The notes beneath the pieces are model-generated. The model saw only the letters and a list, made by a program, of their open reading frames with translations, ran no database searches and had not been told where the DNA came from. DNA of 9,167 nucleotides from Candidatus Mesolinea sp. UBA5823 (GTDB lineage Bacteria > Chloroflexota > Anaerolineae > Anaerolineales > Anaerolineaceae), in assembly GCA_002417685.1 (NCBI GenBank), contig DICP01000122.1, positions 1 to 9,167 on the forward strand, written 5' to 3'. This document shows, piece after piece, positions 1-7,441 of the stretch. The position numbers and the translations under genes were made by a program. How positions within the stretch are numbered: position 1 is the first letter of the stretch; every line of letters starts with the position of its first letter.

Positions 1-133
1 GCCGCTTGCTAAGCAGAAAAACGTGCAGCGTCAAAGTGGTTGGCGTTCTCCAAAACGTTTGGCTGGTATAGCTACCTTGGCTGGAATTCTTGGGGGAACT
101 CTGATTTTCTTGAGGCGCAAGAAAACGCGCTAA
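1..133 (+). CDS. C-terminal fragment of an unidentified membrane protein
   Basis: Reading from base 2, an open frame runs 43 codons to a TAA at 131-133; the start lies outside the window. The visible tail begins with a polar, basic stretch (AKQKNVQRQSGWRSPKR). It continues into a hydrophobic segment of about 18 residues (LAGIATLAGILGGTLIFL), which looks like one transmembrane helix, and ends in a strongly basic tail, RRKKTR. By the positive-inside rule the tail would be cytoplasmic, although the stretch before the helix is also basic. The fragment is too short to assign a family. The frame is supported by the sensible helix-plus-basic-tail pattern and by the 136-base gap that follows. It could be the end of a larger membrane or secreted protein with a C-terminal anchor. 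It need not be co-transcribed with pth, since a candidate promoter lies between them. Confidence 0.55.
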   Translation, partial: PLAKQKNVQRQSGWRSPKRLAGIATLAGILGGTLIFLRRKKTR

Positions 134-225
134 ATTGTTGTATCTTACCCAATTAAATATTTTTGATACTAACCTCGGCGCGTTTCCGGTTTGTAGATAT
201 GGCGCGGAGAGCAGCATTATTTGTA

Positions 226-234
226 TGTTAAAAT
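226..234 (+). promoter_or_regulatory. Candidate extended -10 promoter for pth-mfd
   Basis: The string TGTTAAAAT fits an extended -10 element (TG, one base, then TAAAAT at 229-234). No convincing -35 box lies 16-18 bases upstream, which is tolerated for extended -10 promoters. Transcription would start near 241 and leave a leader of about 28 bases before the pth ATG, enough for the GGAAG ribosome-binding site at 260-264. The rest of the 134-269 gap is A/T-rich and shows no clear terminator. The call is from motif only. Confidence 0.45.
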
Positions 235-269
235 GAAAGATTGCCAATAAATTTCCTTCGGAAGCGGTT

Positions 270-869
270 ATGATGCTAGATTCATTAATTAATAAAGAAA
301 ATACTCTCATTGTGGGATTGGGAAATCCCGGCTTGGCTTATCGCCATAACCGGCACAATGTTGGCTTCATGGTAGCAGATGCGCTTGCCGATAAATTAGA
401 AATTCCGCTCAAACGCGTAAAGTTCAAAGCACAAATTGGCAATGGGAAGCTCGGAGACATCCCCATAATCATAGCTAAGCCGCTCACATTTATGAATAAT
501 TCCGGGGAAGCGGTAGCGCCACTAGTGCGCTATTTTAAAGTGCCCCTTGAACGGCTGTTGGTGATTCATGACGACATGGACCTGCCCTTAGGTACACTGC
601 GAATGCGCCCAAGCGGAGGCAGCGCAGGGCATAATGGCATGCTTTCTATTTTTGATAAATTAGGCACCAACGCTATCCCACGTTTGCGCGTAGGGATCGG
701 CAGGCCGCCTGGTAGGATGGACCCAGCTGATTATGTTCTACAGGATTTTCCAAGAAGCGAAGAAGAGCTGCTCAGCATGGTGATTGCCCAAGCTTGTGAG
801 GCTGCGCTTGCTTTTATCACCACTGGGCTCGAAAAGGCGATGAATACGTATAATGGCGAAGTTGGTTAA
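270..869 (+). CDS. pth: Peptidyl-tRNA hydrolase
   Basis: This cytosolic enzyme cleaves the ester bond of peptidyl-tRNAs released by stalled or aborted ribosomes, recycling tRNA. The 199-residue product is about the usual length for the family. The N-terminal core LIVGLGNPG is at residues 13-21, followed by the RHN motif holding the expected catalytic His29. FMN (Asn76), HDDMDLP (Asp101) and GHNG (Asn122) supply the other conserved active-site residues. By my alignment these correspond to E. coli Asn10, His20, Asn68, Asp93 and Asn114, all present. The protein has about ten more residues before the core than E. coli Pth. Two ATGs stand side by side at 270 and 273, and GGAAG at 260-264 is spaced acceptably for either. 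The gene overlaps the start of mfd by 17 bases, implying one transcript; the pth-mfd pairing is common in Gram-positive-type bacteria. Confidence 0.97.
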   Translation: MMLDSLINKENTLIVGLGNPGLAYRHNRHNVGFMVADALADKLEIPLKRVKFKAQIGNGKLGDIPIIIAKPLTFMNNSGEAVAPLVRYFKVPLERLLVIHDDMDLPLGTLRMRPSGGSAGHNGMLSIFDKLGTNAIPRLRVGIGRPPGRMDPADYVLQDFPRSEEELLSMVIAQACEAALAFITTGLEKAMNTYNGEVG

Positions 870-3800
870 TCATCCCGTTCTTGCATATGTGCGCGGCTTG
901 CCAGCTTATCAACAGCTTTTAGAACAGCTCAGAGAGGGCGGTTTCAAGGACCAAGAGCGCTTTGGCTTAGGTTTACCGCGTGCCTCGCGCTTGGCTGTCC
1001 TTGCAAGGCTTCATGTGGATTTGCAGGTGCCTGTGGTGCTGCTTACCAACCGTGCCGACCGAGCGCTGGAGCTTTACGATGAGCTTAGTTTTTGGCTGCC
1101 GGAGGGGAATAACCTTTATTTCCCAGAGCCAACCCCGCTTTTCTATGAAAACTTGCCTTGGTCACAATCTACCCGGCAAGAACGTTTACATGTGCTCACC
1201 GAGCTGGCTAAATATTTGTTGCCCGGTGCTGAACCCAGCGCTACTCATCCTGTAATTATTGCCCCTATTCGGGCAGTGATGACAAGGACAGTCCCCCGGC
1301 GGGATTTTTTACGCGCATCTCAACGCCTAAGTGTGGGCGATCAGCGCGACCTGCAAGAATTAGCACGCAGTTGGGTTGGTTTGGGCTATCAATATAGCAA
1401 TATTGTGGTGCAACCTGGGCAATTTTCACGTCGTGGTGGCATTTTGGATATTTGGTCACCCGCTGAGGAATTGCCCGTACGGATTGAATTTTTCGGCAAT
1501 GAAATTGATACGCTCAAGCACTTTGATCCATCCACCCAACGTACAGTCAATGCGCTGGAGAAAACATTCATTTTCCCTGCTTCGGAAGCCTTGCCGTTGG
1601 CTGCGGAGAAGAAGGGGTTGTTGACAGAAGCCTTGAGCGAATTTGAGATTCCTCAGCTCTATGATTTCCCCTCCAGTTTAATGGACTATTTACCCAGCCA
1701 GACGCTGATGTTATTAGATGGGGAAGAATTTATTACGGCAGCAATCAATGATATCGAAGAAGAAGCTGTGGCGCGCTTTCAGAGCTTAGTCGAACAGAAG
1801 GTTTTGCCTGAGAAATTTCCTTTACCTTACATCACTTGGTCCGAAATCGAAGATAGTTTCACCCATCACCAAGTGTTGGAATTGGGGCATACGAATGCCT
1901 TTGGCTTGCGACCTTTAGCTACTGCCTTTGACCCCGGCCCACGGTTTGCTGGTCGATTGAAGGAATTCCAGGCGCATTTGCAAGAGCTTGAGCACAAAGG
2001 CGAACCATGGATTGTGGTTTCGCGTCAGGCAGCGCGGCTGCGCCAGCTTTGGCAAGAAAATAACCCCGAGCTCAGTACCGATGAAGCCGAAGCGCTTTTC
2101 GTTGAAGGGTCTCTTTCTGGTGGCTGGGAGCTTACTTTAGCAAATGGGTTGCGCCACCACTTGCTTACTGATAGTGAAATCTTTGGCTGGGGGCGGCCGC
2201 AAGTACGCAGGCGCCCGCCCGTTGTCTCTGAGGCGCCGGAATTGGTTTTTGCAGATCTGAAACCTGGGGATTGGGTGGTGCATGTAGACCACGGCATTGG
2301 GCAATTTATTGGCTTGCACCGCACGAACCTTGAAGGTTCTCAGAGGGAGTACTTGACCATTCAGTACAAGGATAATGATGTCCTTTATGTACCGATTCAC
2401 CAAGCAGATAGGTTAACACGTTATATTGGACCGGATGACCAGAATCCTGTTATCAGCCGTTTAGGCGGTACGGAGTGGAACCAAACGAAGCAAAAGGTCA
2501 ACCAGGCAGTACAAGCTGTGGCTAAGGATTTGCTCGAACTGTACGCCAAGCGCCAGATAGCCAAAGGTTTCAAGTTCAGCCAAGATAACGATTGGCAGCG
2601 AGAGCTGGAAGCCAGCTTCCCCTACATCGAAACGCCAGATCAGCTTGAAGCTATTCAAGCGGTAAAGATGGATATGGAATCGGAGCGCCCCATGGATAGG
2701 CTGCTTACCGGGGACGTGGGCTATGGCAAAACGGAAGTGGCATTGCGGGCGGCATTCAAAGCGGTTTTGGACGGCAAGCAGGTAGCAGTGCTTGTGCCTA
2801 CCACGGTCTTAGCCCAGCAACACTATGATACCTTCCGGCAGCGCTTAGCGACGTTCCCGGTCAATGTAGAGATGCTCTCGCGATTTCGCAGCCCAAAGGA
2901 GCAAAATGAAATTATTAAAAAGCTGGCTAACAAGCAAGTCGATATTGTCATTGGAACTCACCGGTTGATTTCTTCCGACGTAAAGTTCAATGACTTAGGG
3001 CTTGTGATTATCGACGAGGAGCAGCGCTTTGGTGTGTCACATAAGGAACACCTCAAAAAACTGCGCAACACAGTGGATGTGCTCACTCTTTCGGCTACGC
3101 CTATCCCGCGCACGCTCTACATGGCATTGACTGGGGTGCGCGATATTTCTAATATAAACTCAGCACCGGAGGAACGCCTACCGGTGATTACCCACATTGG
3201 CGTTTATGACCCAAAATTGGTGCGGGAAGCGATCGTCCGCGAGCTAGATCGTGGCGGACAGGTATTTTACGTGCATAACCGAGTCCAATCCATCCCTGCA
3301 GTCTACAATTATCTGCAGAATTTGGTGCCAGAAGCCAGCATTGCGATAGCGCATGGGCAAATGCCCGAAAATGAGTTAGCTGAGGTGATGCATGCCTTCA
3401 CCGATGGGCAGTTTGATGTGCTCTTATGCACCTCGATTATAGAATCTGGGTTGGATATCCCTAACGCGAACACGCTCATTGTAGACCGTGCGGATACTTT
3501 TGGGTTGGCTCAGCTCTATCAGTTACGCGGGCGGGTGGGCAGGGGTGCCCAGCGTGCCTTCGCTTATCTTTTCCGCAGCGCCAAGCATCAGCCCACGCCT
3601 GAAGGACAGGAGCGCTTGGAAGTGCTGGCTGAAAATGCTCAGCTTGGGGCTGGTTACGCGATTGCGATGCGGGATTTGGAGATGCGCGGGGCTGGAGATC
3701 TGTTGGGAACGCGCCAATCAGGGTACATTGCTGCGGTTGGCTTTCAACTTTACACGCGGTTGCTCTCTCAGGCAGTCCGTGCTCTGCGCGCTGAGGCTGG

Positions 3801-4290
3801 TCTGCCAGCAGAAGCAGGAACTGAGAGCGGTTTGCCTTGGTTGGATGACCCCAGCCTAAGCATTAACGTGGAGCTGCCATTGGCAAGTGAGATTCCTTCA
3901 AGTTATATCCCGGACCAAGATTTGCGGCTTTCGCTCTATCGGCGGATTGCCTCGATTCGCAGCCAAGAAGAACTCGTCTCGACTGAAATTGAGTTTGCCG
4001 ATCGCTTCGGAGAACCTCCACAAGCGGTGAAAGATCTGTTCTTTCAGATGAAAGTGAAGCTCTTGGGTGAAAAAGCCGGTTTAGAGTCGATCAACGTACT
4101 GCATAACCAAATCGTATTGAGCTACCCGCAATTGCCACAGGGCGTCAAACCGCGCAATCTCAAAGAGATCGACCCTGCCGTCAGGGCTGGCAAGAATGCC
4201 TATTGGATTAATTTAGCGAATTTAGAAAATGAAAATTGGCAAGAAGTCCTTGTGCGTGTCTTGCACAAACTGGCAGATGAGGCTCAATAA
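853..4290 (+). CDS. mfd: Transcription-repair coupling factor Mfd
   Basis: Mfd is an ATP-driven DNA translocase that pushes stalled RNA polymerase off template lesions and recruits UvrA, coupling transcription to nucleotide excision repair. The 1145-residue length is normal. Residues 1 to about 330 form the degenerate UvrB-like module that contacts UvrA. Residues 466 to about 530 (KPGDWVVHVDHGIG at 470-483) are the CarD-like RNA-polymerase-interaction domain. The translocase follows: Walker A GDVGYGKT at 620-627 (Lys626), the DEEQ box at 721-724 with the SATPIPR motif downstream, and the second RecA-like domain ending in RGRVGR at 892-897. The translocation (TRG) region is near 940-970 (RGAGDLLGTRQSG). 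The C-terminal autoinhibitory domain starts near 1004. All motor motifs are intact and there is no frameshift. The ATG at 853 lies inside pth and has only a weak, distant AAAGGCG upstream, so translation probably depends on ribosomes finishing pth. Confidence 0.98.
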   Translation: MAKLVNHPVLAYVRGLPAYQQLLEQLREGGFKDQERFGLGLPRASRLAVLARLHVDLQVPVVLLTNRADRALELYDELSFWLPEGNNLYFPEPTPLFYENLPWSQSTRQERLHVLTELAKYLLPGAEPSATHPVIIAPIRAVMTRTVPRRDFLRASQRLSVGDQRDLQELARSWVGLGYQYSNIVVQPGQFSRRGGILDIWSPAEELPVRIEFFGNEIDTLKHFDPSTQRTVNALEKTFIFPASEALPLAAEKKGLLTEALSEFEIPQLYDFPSSLMDYLPSQTLMLLDGEEFITAAINDIEEEAVARFQSLVEQKVLPEKFPLPYITWSEIEDSFTHHQVLELGHTNAFGLRPLATAFDPGPRFAGRLKEFQAHLQELEHKGEPWIVVSRQAARLRQLWQENNPELSTDEAEALFVEGSLSGGWELTLANGLRHHLLTDSEIFGWGRPQVRRRPPVVSEAPELVFADLKPGDWVVHVDHGIGQFIGLHRTNLEGSQREYLTIQYKDNDVLYVPIHQADRLTRYIGPDDQNPVISRLGGTEWNQTKQKVNQAVQAVAKDLLELYAKRQIAKGFKFSQDNDWQRELEASFPYIETPDQLEAIQAVKMDMESERPMDRLLTGDVGYGKTEVALRAAFKAVLDGKQVAVLVPTTVLAQQHYDTFRQRLATFPVNVEMLSRFRSPKEQNEIIKKLANKQVDIVIGTHRLISSDVKFNDLGLVIIDEEQRFGVSHKEHLKKLRNTVDVLTLSATPIPRTLYMALTGVRDISNINSAPEERLPVITHIGVYDPKLVREAIVRELDRGGQVFYVHNRVQSIPAVYNYLQNLVPEASIAIAHGQMPENELAEVMHAFTDGQFDVLLCTSIIESGLDIPNANTLIVDRADTFGLAQLYQLRGRVGRGAQRAFAYLFRSAKHQPTPEGQERLEVLAENAQLGAGYAIAMRDLEMRGAGDLLGTRQSGYIAAVGFQLYTRLLSQAVRALRAEAGLPAEAGTESGLPWLDDPSLSINVELPLASEIPSSYIPDQDLRLSLYRRIASIRSQEELVSTEIEFADRFGEPPQAVKDLFFQMKVKLLGEKAGLESINVLHNQIVLSYPQLPQGVKPRNLKEIDPAVRAGKNAYWINLANLENENWQEVLVRVLHKLADEAQ

Positions 4291-4306
4291 GCCCATTTGA
4301 ACCCTA

Positions 4307-4315
4307 TGTTATACT
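4307..4315 (+). promoter_or_regulatory. Candidate extended -10 promoter for the yabE-like/rsmA pair
   Basis: TGTTATACT in the 58-base mfd/yabE-like gap matches an extended -10 element, with the hexamer TATACT at 4310-4315. No good -35 box is seen. The preceding bases (TATGTTA) are the same as in the candidate upstream of pth. Transcription would begin near 4322. That makes the TTG at 4325 almost leaderless and leaves a leader of about 27 bases for the ATG at 4349. Confidence 0.45.
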
Positions 4316-4348
4316 GCAGGTTACTTGACTGAAAATCGTATTTATCTG

Positions 4349-5740
4349 ATGGAAAACTTTCTGAATAAAGTCAACCGCAAAACCTGGCAGATTATAGCAA
4401 TCTTAATGATTGTTTTGGGTTTTTGCCTCATTGCATTGCAATTTTATGGGCAGTACACACTCATTGTGAATGGCGAAGCACACAACCTGCGCACGCTCGC
4501 CTTCACCCCGCGGCAAGTGTTGCACGCTGCTGGCTTGAGCCTGCAACCAGAGGATCGTATTTTTCCTGATGCGGATATGCTTAACCTGACCCAGCGGACT
4601 ATCATCTTAGACCAAGCAGTGCCCGTCCAAATTGCACAAGGCGATAATATTATCACGCTACAAACTGCTGAGCGCATTCCAGCGAACATTCTGGCTGAGC
4701 TAGGAATCGTGTTTTTCCCAGAGGAACGGATCCTTTGGAATGGAAGCGAGATTTCCTGGGATGAGCCTTTGCCGGCAGGCGAGCCAATCTTGTTACAGTT
4801 CCAACCAGCTCATAGAATTAACCTTAAAGTGGATGGTCAAGAGATTGTGCTTTTTACGCAACAACGCACGCTTGGGGCAGCTCTTTGGGAGGCGGGTATT
4901 TTCCTGCGATCCGAAGACAGGCTCTCTCTGCCACTGGAAACAGTGCTCAGCAGCACAACGGAACTCAGCTTGAAGAAAGCCGACCCAGTAAGTGTGGCTT
5001 ATGCTGGTAGACAAATTTCAGGCTTAAGCGCTGCTGAAACCGTGGGAGAAGCCCTCGTGGAGATTGGCATCCCCCTGCAAAACCTGGATTATGCCGTCCC
5101 GGAGGAAAATGAACCTCTGCCTGCTGATGGCACTATCCATATCGTGCAAGTCCGCGAAGAAATCCGGCTGGAAAAAGAGGAAACTGCTTATCAGAACACT
5201 TACGTGGAAGACCCCAATGCTGAGCTGGATACCGTCTCAGTGGTTGTTCCTGGGCAAGTGGGGTTGGTGGTCACGCGCACGCGGGTAAGGTTAGAAGATG
5301 GTAAAGAGGTCGCCAGCTTTACCGAAGGACCTTGGAAAGCCAGTGACCCGCAGGATGGCGTCTTGGGGCGCGGGACGAAAGTGGTAGTGCGCACAGAAAC
5401 TATCGATGGAGAGACAATCGAATATTGGCGCAAGGTTACCGTCTATGCTACTTCGTATTCCCCACGGGCATTAGGAGGCGATAATATCACAGCTTCGGGT
5501 ATGACTTTGACGAAAGGCATTATCGCTGTGCGCACTTCGTGGTATAGCGTGATGCAGTTCCAGCCAGTGTATGTACCGGGTTATGGCCGTGGCATTATTG
5601 CTGATACTGGCGGGGGGATTGACGGGCGTTACTGGATCGATTTGGGCTACGATGACAGCAACTATGTCGGTTGGCACTATTGGACCACCCTCTACTTCCT
5701 CACGCCTGTGCCGGCTTACATCCCTATTGTGCTGCCATGA
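4349..5740 (+). CDS. YabE-like anchored cell-wall protein (DUF348 repeats, G5, 3D domain)
   Basis: This 463-residue protein probably acts at the outer membrane face on peptidoglycan. Residues about 13-31 form an uncleaved signal anchor after a basic start (VNRK). Four repeats of about 40 residues follow, near 36-77, 91-135, 155-198 and 211-257. Each has a strand pair around a G-[EDR] turn, then an A/L-rich helix ending in AGL, LGI, AGI or IGI; these resemble DUF348, and the second is the most diverged. A G5 domain covers about 265-350. A C-terminal 3D domain (about 362-458) has YATSYSP at 366-372, TASGM at 381-385, ADTGGGI with Asp419, and WIDLGYDD with Asp431 and Asp435/436. The 3D fold is related to the MltA lytic transglycosylase catalytic core, so wall cleavage is plausible but inferred. 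An in-frame TTG at 4325 would add eight residues. I prefer the ATG because the candidate promoter places the transcript start near 4322. Neither start has a good Shine-Dalgarno site. Confidence 0.9.
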   Translation: MENFLNKVNRKTWQIIAILMIVLGFCLIALQFYGQYTLIVNGEAHNLRTLAFTPRQVLHAAGLSLQPEDRIFPDADMLNLTQRTIILDQAVPVQIAQGDNIITLQTAERIPANILAELGIVFFPEERILWNGSEISWDEPLPAGEPILLQFQPAHRINLKVDGQEIVLFTQQRTLGAALWEAGIFLRSEDRLSLPLETVLSSTTELSLKKADPVSVAYAGRQISGLSAAETVGEALVEIGIPLQNLDYAVPEENEPLPADGTIHIVQVREEIRLEKEETAYQNTYVEDPNAELDTVSVVVPGQVGLVVTRTRVRLEDGKEVASFTEGPWKASDPQDGVLGRGTKVVVRTETIDGETIEYWRKVTVYATSYSPRALGGDNITASGMTLTKGIIAVRTSWYSVMQFQPVYVPGYGRGIIADTGGGIDGRYWIDLGYDDSNYVGWHYWTTLYFLTPVPAYIPIVLP

Positions 5741-6573
5741 GCTCGCATTATCTCGACATTTTCCCTTTCCTTCAAAAGTACCAAGTGCAGCCTAAAAAAT
5801 CCTTGGGGCAAAACTTCCTGGTCGACCCCAATGGCTTAAATAAAGTGCTGCAAGCAGCAAAGGTTAGCTCAGAGGACACTGTGCTGGAGATTGGCGCTGG
5901 GCTTGGCAGCCTCACCTATCTTCTGGCGCAGCAATCCCGCCAGGTGGTTGCTGTGGAGCTGGACCACCGCCTAATTGCCCCGCTGCGGGAGGCGCTGGCT
6001 GGCTTTACCAATGTTACTATTTGCGAGGGGGACATGCTCAAACTTTCCCCCGATGTCCTTATAGAAGCTGAGCGTTATGTGGTGGTAGCTAATATCCCCT
6101 ACTATATTACTTCAGCACTTATTCGCCACCTTCTGGAGGCTAATCATAAGCCAACCCGCATGGTGTTGACCGTACAGCAGGAAGTAGCAGAGCGTATTCT
6201 GGCGCGCGATGGCAAAATGAGCTTGCTTGCGCTTTCCGTGCAAGTGTATGGCAAACCCGAGCTTAAGGCGCGTATTCTCGCTGGCTGTTTTTACCCGCCA
6301 CCTGAGGTGGATTCCGCCGTGCTTTCGATTGAGCTTTACGAAGAACCACTTATTCCGTCAGGATCATTGGACTTGTTTTTTAAGCTGGCGCATGCCGGCT
6401 TTGCGCAAAAGCGTAAAACCTTGCGTAACACCTTAGCGACTGGCATGAATGAAAGCCCCGCTTGGGCAGAGAAGCTGCTCACTGCGGCTGGGATTGACCC
6501 CCAACGCCGCGCGGAAACGCTAAGCATGCAAGAATGGAAACAGCTCGTCGAAGCTTACCAACAACTATCATGA
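5737..6573 (+). CDS. rsmA: 16S rRNA (adenine1518-N6/adenine1519-N6)-dimethyltransferase
   Basis: RsmA (KsgA) dimethylates two adjacent adenines in the 3' terminal hairpin of 16S rRNA, using S-adenosylmethionine, late in 30S assembly. The 278-residue product has the usual length. The signature PKKSLGQNFL is at residues 19-28. The SAM-binding loop LEIGAGLGSLT is at 50-60, the catalytic NIPYY at 119-123, and the substrate-side FYPPPEVDSAV at 185-195. The C-terminal helical domain includes FAQKRKTLRNTL. The frame is open upstream to 5671, but the ATG at 5737 is chosen because it gives the normal N-terminus. It also overlaps the preceding TGA as ATGA, a typical translational-coupling arrangement, and no Shine-Dalgarno site precedes it. 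In Bacillus subtilis ksgA also lies just downstream of yabE, with rnmV between them; rnmV is absent here. Confidence 0.97.
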   Translation: MSSHYLDIFPFLQKYQVQPKKSLGQNFLVDPNGLNKVLQAAKVSSEDTVLEIGAGLGSLTYLLAQQSRQVVAVELDHRLIAPLREALAGFTNVTICEGDMLKLSPDVLIEAERYVVVANIPYYITSALIRHLLEANHKPTRMVLTVQQEVAERILARDGKMSLLALSVQVYGKPELKARILAGCFYPPPEVDSAVLSIELYEEPLIPSGSLDLFFKLAHAGFAQKRKTLRNTLATGMNESPAWAEKLLTAAGIDPQRRAETLSMQEWKQLVEAYQQLS

Positions 6574-6576
6574 AAC

Positions 6577-6600
6577 CAGCTGCTCCAGATGAAGCAGCTG
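6577..6600 (+). terminator. Hairpin between convergent genes, possible weak terminator
   Basis: CAGCTGCT at 6577-6584 is perfectly complementary to AGCAGCTG at 6593-6600, giving an 8-base-pair stem with an 8-base loop four bases after the rsmA stop. No U-run follows directly on either strand; the nearest is CTTTT near 6613-6617. It sits between convergent rsmA and the - strand gene and could serve both, but the missing U-tract makes intrinsic termination doubtful. Confidence 0.3.
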
Positions 6601-6615
6601 ATCTACCAAGTACTT

Positions 6616-6912
6616 TTAGAAGAACGGCAACGAAAGACCGCTGGTCGTAAGGTACTTAATCATCGCAGCAATAGCTAAGATGTAAGGAACGAGTTCACAT
6701 AAAGCAATCAAGACAACTACTGCAACTATTACAATGACCCAAACAGTAGAACCGTCCTTTTTATTTGAGTCTGAGAAGCTGCCTGAGAGTTTCCTCTTTA
6801 CATTTGATTCATAAGGCTGGCTGGTGCGTTGCGCGGTAGGCTTTCCGGACGACGAAGAGTTTTCGGAGGGTTCTTCTGACTTATCAACATTGTTCTCTAG
6901 ATTTGTGTTCAT
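6616..6912 (-). CDS. Small membrane protein of unknown function, paralogue of the gene upstream of it
   Basis: I do not recognise a family in this 98-residue protein. Residues 1-50 are polar and low-complexity, acidic at the start (NLEN at 4-7, EEP at 13-15), rich in Ser/Asn, and probably disordered. KKDG at 51-54 precedes a hydrophobic region from about 57 to 95. That region could form one long helix or a two-helix hairpin hinged at the conserved Cys-x-x-x-Pro (C72, P76). The chain ends LPFF. Lysines before the helix suggest a cytoplasmic N-terminus. There is no cleavable signal peptide and no LPxTG. The start is firm: AAAGGAG lies four bases before the ATG (genomic 6917-6923), a stronger site than any in the + strand housekeeping genes here. 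The next gene on this strand ends 103 bases upstream and is a paralogue with the same architecture. No clear -10 box or terminator is seen in the 6913-7015 gap, so co-transcription is possible. Confidence 0.8.
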   Translation of the reverse strand: MNTNLENNVDKSEEPSENSSSSGKPTAQRTSQPYESNVKRKLSGSFSDSNKKDGSTVWVIVIVAVVVLIALCELVPYILAIAAMIKYLTTSGLSLPFF

Positions 6913-7015
6913 GGCGCTCCTTTCAGCGATCTGTTCTTATTGTGTAGATAACCTTTCTACCTTTCTAAAAATATTCAATTGCGCCAGCTGGGTTCCTTAG
7001 TCGTTTTTATAAGAT

Positions 7016-7441
7016 TTATATGAACGGCAATAAGATCAGCGCGCCTTTAAATAGGCTGATGACTCCACCCAAGATGAGTATCACAGGGCAAAGCACACAA
7101 AGCGCTAACACCAGGAGGACAATCAGTATAATTGCCCAAACAGGGAAGTCGCCATCCTTCTTAGCCTCGGTTGTTCTGGTTCTCGGCTCAGTAATTACAA
7201 CCGTTTCTGGAGTTTGACGAGATCCTTGGCTGGAAGGTTGGTCAGCTCCGGGCGAATAGAGCACGTTCTGCCAACGGTTGGGGTCATCCGAGCCAGGATG
7301 TTGAGGGGAGCCCCAGCGGTCAGTTCCCTGAGGTTTTTGGGTGGATTGGGGAGAAGTTGGCTCTTCCCGGCTCCACTCCTCTGCAGAAGCTTTGAAAGGT
7401 TCCTCGGGAAAATCGTTTTTGTTTTCTAAGTTATCGTCCAT
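7016..7441 (-). CDS. Membrane protein of unknown function with long disordered N-terminus, paralogue of the downstream gene
   Basis: This 141-residue protein has no family I can name. Residues 1-93 are hydrophilic, rich in Pro, Ser, Gln, Glu and Asp, and probably disordered. The stretch carries DRWGSP near 41-46 and NRWQNVLYSP near 55-64, which look like a loose internal repeat. KKDG is at 94-97, followed by a hydrophobic region from about 101 to 140 containing LCVLCP (C115, C118, P119) and ending LPFI. It shares with the downstream gene the N-terminal NLEN...EEP pattern, KKDG-x(2-3)-VW, the Cys/Pro-containing membrane region and the LPF ending. Its linker is about 43 residues longer. The start is supported by GAAAGGA four bases before the ATG (genomic 7446-7452) and by a TATAAT box upstream. 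It reads divergently from the DNA methyltransferase gene. No export signal or enzymatic motif is visible. Confidence 0.82.
   Translation of the reverse strand: MDDNLENKNDFPEEPFKASAEEWSREEPTSPQSTQKPQGTDRWGSPQHPGSDDPNRWQNVLYSPGADQPSSQGSRQTPETVVITEPRTRTTEAKKDGDFPVWAIILIVLLVLALCVLCPVILILGGVISLFKGALILLPFI

Noticed and set aside
140..169. Possible hairpin GTATC...GATAC after the first gene fragment
   Set aside because: Only a five-base-pair stem with a 20-base loop and A/T-rich content; not a credible terminator.
3488..3859. 123-codon + strand open frame inside mfd
   Set aside because: It overlaps the second motor domain and TRG region of mfd in another frame and its Trp/Cys-rich composition is not protein-like.
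6984..6991. Palindrome CCAGCTGG in the gap between the two small membrane protein genes
   Set aside because: A perfect 8-base palindrome leaves no loop and there is no adjacent U-run or second copy, so neither a terminator nor an operator can be supported.
7020..7429. Two + strand open frames opposite the 141-residue membrane protein gene
   Set aside because: They lack ribosome-binding sites; the - strand reading has a firm start, a membrane segment and a paralogue, so the + frames are shadows.
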